Below, piece after piece: positions 7,046 to 8,040 of a stretch of 8,040 nt of DNA (the stretch's first letter is position 1; each line of letters begins with the position of its first letter). This DNA comes from Propionibacteriaceae bacterium (GTDB lineage Bacteria; Actinomycetota; Actinomycetes; Propionibacteriales; Propionibacteriaceae): the NCBI GenBank assembly GCA_003153855.1, contig PMBM01000039.1:9809-17848 (forward strand), read 5' to 3'. Under the pieces are notes generated by a model, which searched no databases, was not told where the DNA came from, and saw only the letters and a list, made by a program, of their open reading frames with translations. Both the position numbers and the translations under genes were made by a program.

Positions 7046-8040
7046 CAGGAAGCCCCTCCCGCGACCGCTACCGGCGTCACTCCCAGGTCGGGGACCCGTG
7101 TGACCGTGTTGTCGTCAGCGAAGGCCAAGGTCCGGTCGGCCTCTGCCGCGACGCTGATGCGCGCCCCGGGACGGAGATCCTGGTCGGTGCGCACCGTGAG
7201 GGCGAGCCTGTTGGGCAGGCGCACCTCCGCCACCATCTCGCGGCCCTGGTACTCGACCACCTCGACCATTCCGTCGACCAGCAAGCCCTCCGAGGTCCCG
7301 CCGGGCGCCACCACCTTGAGGTCATCGGGCCGGACCCCGACGATGATGGCGTCGCCGACCTTGAGGTCGCCCATTGCGGTGGCGTGCACCTCGAGGCCAG
7401 ACACGTTGGCGACGACCCGCTTCCCGTCGACGGCAGTGACCTGTGCCTTGAGCAGGTTGCGGTAGCCCATGAAGTCGGCCACGAACGCGTTGGCGGGCCG
7501 GCTGTAGAGCTCGCGTGGCGTGCCGATCTGCTGCACCCTCCCCAGGCGCAGGACAACCAGGCGGTCGGCGAGGCTCAACGCCTCCTCCTGGTCATGCGTG
7601 ACATAGACCGTTGTCAGGTCGAGCGCCTGGTGCAGACGGCGGATCTGGGTACGCATCTCAAGGCGCAGCTTGGCGTCCAGGTTGCTCAGCGGTTCGTCCA
7701 TCAGCACCAAGGGCGGACGCAGGACGACCGCGCGGGCGATCGCCACCCGCTGTTGCTGACCGCCGGACAGCTGGCCCGGCAGCTTGGTTGCCTGATCCTC
7801 CAGGTGCACGAGTTCGATCGCCTCCGCGACCCGCTCCTTGATCTCGGCCGAGGGGGTCTTGCGCATCTCCAGGCCGAACGCCACGTTCTTGCGGATACTC
7901 ATGTGGGGGAAGAGCGCGTAGTTCTGGAAGACCATCCCGAACCCGCGCTTCTCGGGCCGGGTCATGTCGATGCGCTTGTCGTCCTGCCAGATCGCGCCGT
8001 GCGTGAGCGGCAGGAGGCCAGCGAGGCAGTTCAAGGCCGT
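7045..8040 (-). CDS. ABC importer ATPase, PotA/FbpC-like, 5'-truncated by window edge
   Basis: This is the nucleotide-binding subunit that powers the two permeases. The frame is open to base 8040, so the gene starts right of the window. The first visible residues, TALNCLAGL, directly follow a Walker A GKT that is off-window. In the 331 visible residues: Q-loop FQNYALFPHM (Gln39), ABC signature LSGGQQQR (91-98), Walker B LVLMDEP (111-117), D-loop SNLD (119-122) and switch His149 in VTHDQEE. After FVADFMGYRNLL comes a C-terminal regulatory region of about 130 residues with TOBE-type sequence (GVRPDDLKVV, VEVVEYQGREM). This CUT1/MOI layout with a TOBE tail is typical of PotA, FbpC and UgpC proteins, usually 350-380 aa, so about 40 residues are missing. 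It is upstream of and coupled to the first permease (TGATG). The binding-protein gene is probably further upstream, beyond the window. Confidence 0.94.
   Translation of the reverse strand, partial: TALNCLAGLLPLTHGAIWQDDKRIDMTRPEKRGFGMVFQNYALFPHMSIRKNVAFGLEMRKTPSAEIKERVAEAIELVHLEDQATKLPGQLSGGQQQRVAIARAVVLRPPLVLMDEPLSNLDAKLRLEMRTQIRRLHQALDLTTVYVTHDQEEALSLADRLVVLRLGRVQQIGTPRELYSRPANAFVADFMGYRNLLKAQVTAVDGKRVVANVSGLEVHATAMGDLKVGDAIIVGVRPDDLKVVAPGGTSEGLLVDGMVEVVEYQGREMVAEVRLPNRLALTVRTDQDLRPGARISVAAEADRTLAFADDNTVTRVPDLGVTPVAVAGGAS

Noticed and set aside
6284..7465. 393-codon plus-strand frame opposite permease 1 and the ATPase
   Set aside because: It is antisense to two clear ABC genes and its Arg/Gln/Glu-rich translation is an artefact of the opposite strand.
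8032..8034. TTG at 8034 as the start of the ABC ATPase
   Set aside because: It encodes the Leu of TALNCLAG, directly after the Walker A motif, so the true start is beyond the window.

Overview
The window is about two-thirds G+C with strong G/C preference at third codon positions. Its arsenic genes, aldo/keto reductase, cyclopropane synthase and ABC permeases read like those of a high-GC actinobacterium, probably soil or water dwelling. This placement is inferred from composition and protein character; no marker gene in the window fixes the genus. Nearly all of it is coding. I see no tRNA, rRNA, CRISPR array, transposase or integrase.

Layout. (1) Positions 1-1759, plus strand: the tail of an arsenic-resistance operon. 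It holds the 3' three-quarters of arsA, the ATPase that drives arsenite efflux, followed with an 8-nt overlap by an ArsR-type repressor. The efflux membrane protein and the operon promoter would lie left of the window. (2) Positions 1793-3729, minus strand: a likely two-gene unit, an aldo/keto reductase followed by an NAD-dependent epimerase/dehydratase-type SDR. It converges on arsR. (3) Positions 3730-3919: a divergent intergenic region with two short palindromes. (4) Positions 3920-5197, plus strand: a complete cyclopropane-fatty-acyl-phospholipid synthase with all expected active-site residues. (5) Positions 5232-8040, minus strand: three overlapping ABC-importer genes (ATPase, permease, permease) in the PotA-PotB-PotC arrangement. 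The ATPase gene runs off the right edge and no substrate-binding protein is visible. A perfect 9-bp-stem palindrome sits at the convergent cfa/permease junction and probably ends transcription both ways.

How the parts work together: ArsA and ArsR belong to arsenite detoxification and its control. The reductase and SDR are plausibly consecutive enzymes on a sugar or other carbonyl substrate, which the sequence does not identify. Cfa modifies membrane lipids. The ABC proteins form one importer for a polyamine-, iron- or related small solute. These blocks look like independent neighbouring operons. I found no convincing evidence of a previously undescribed system; the findings are modest points of gene organisation and candidate regulatory DNA.
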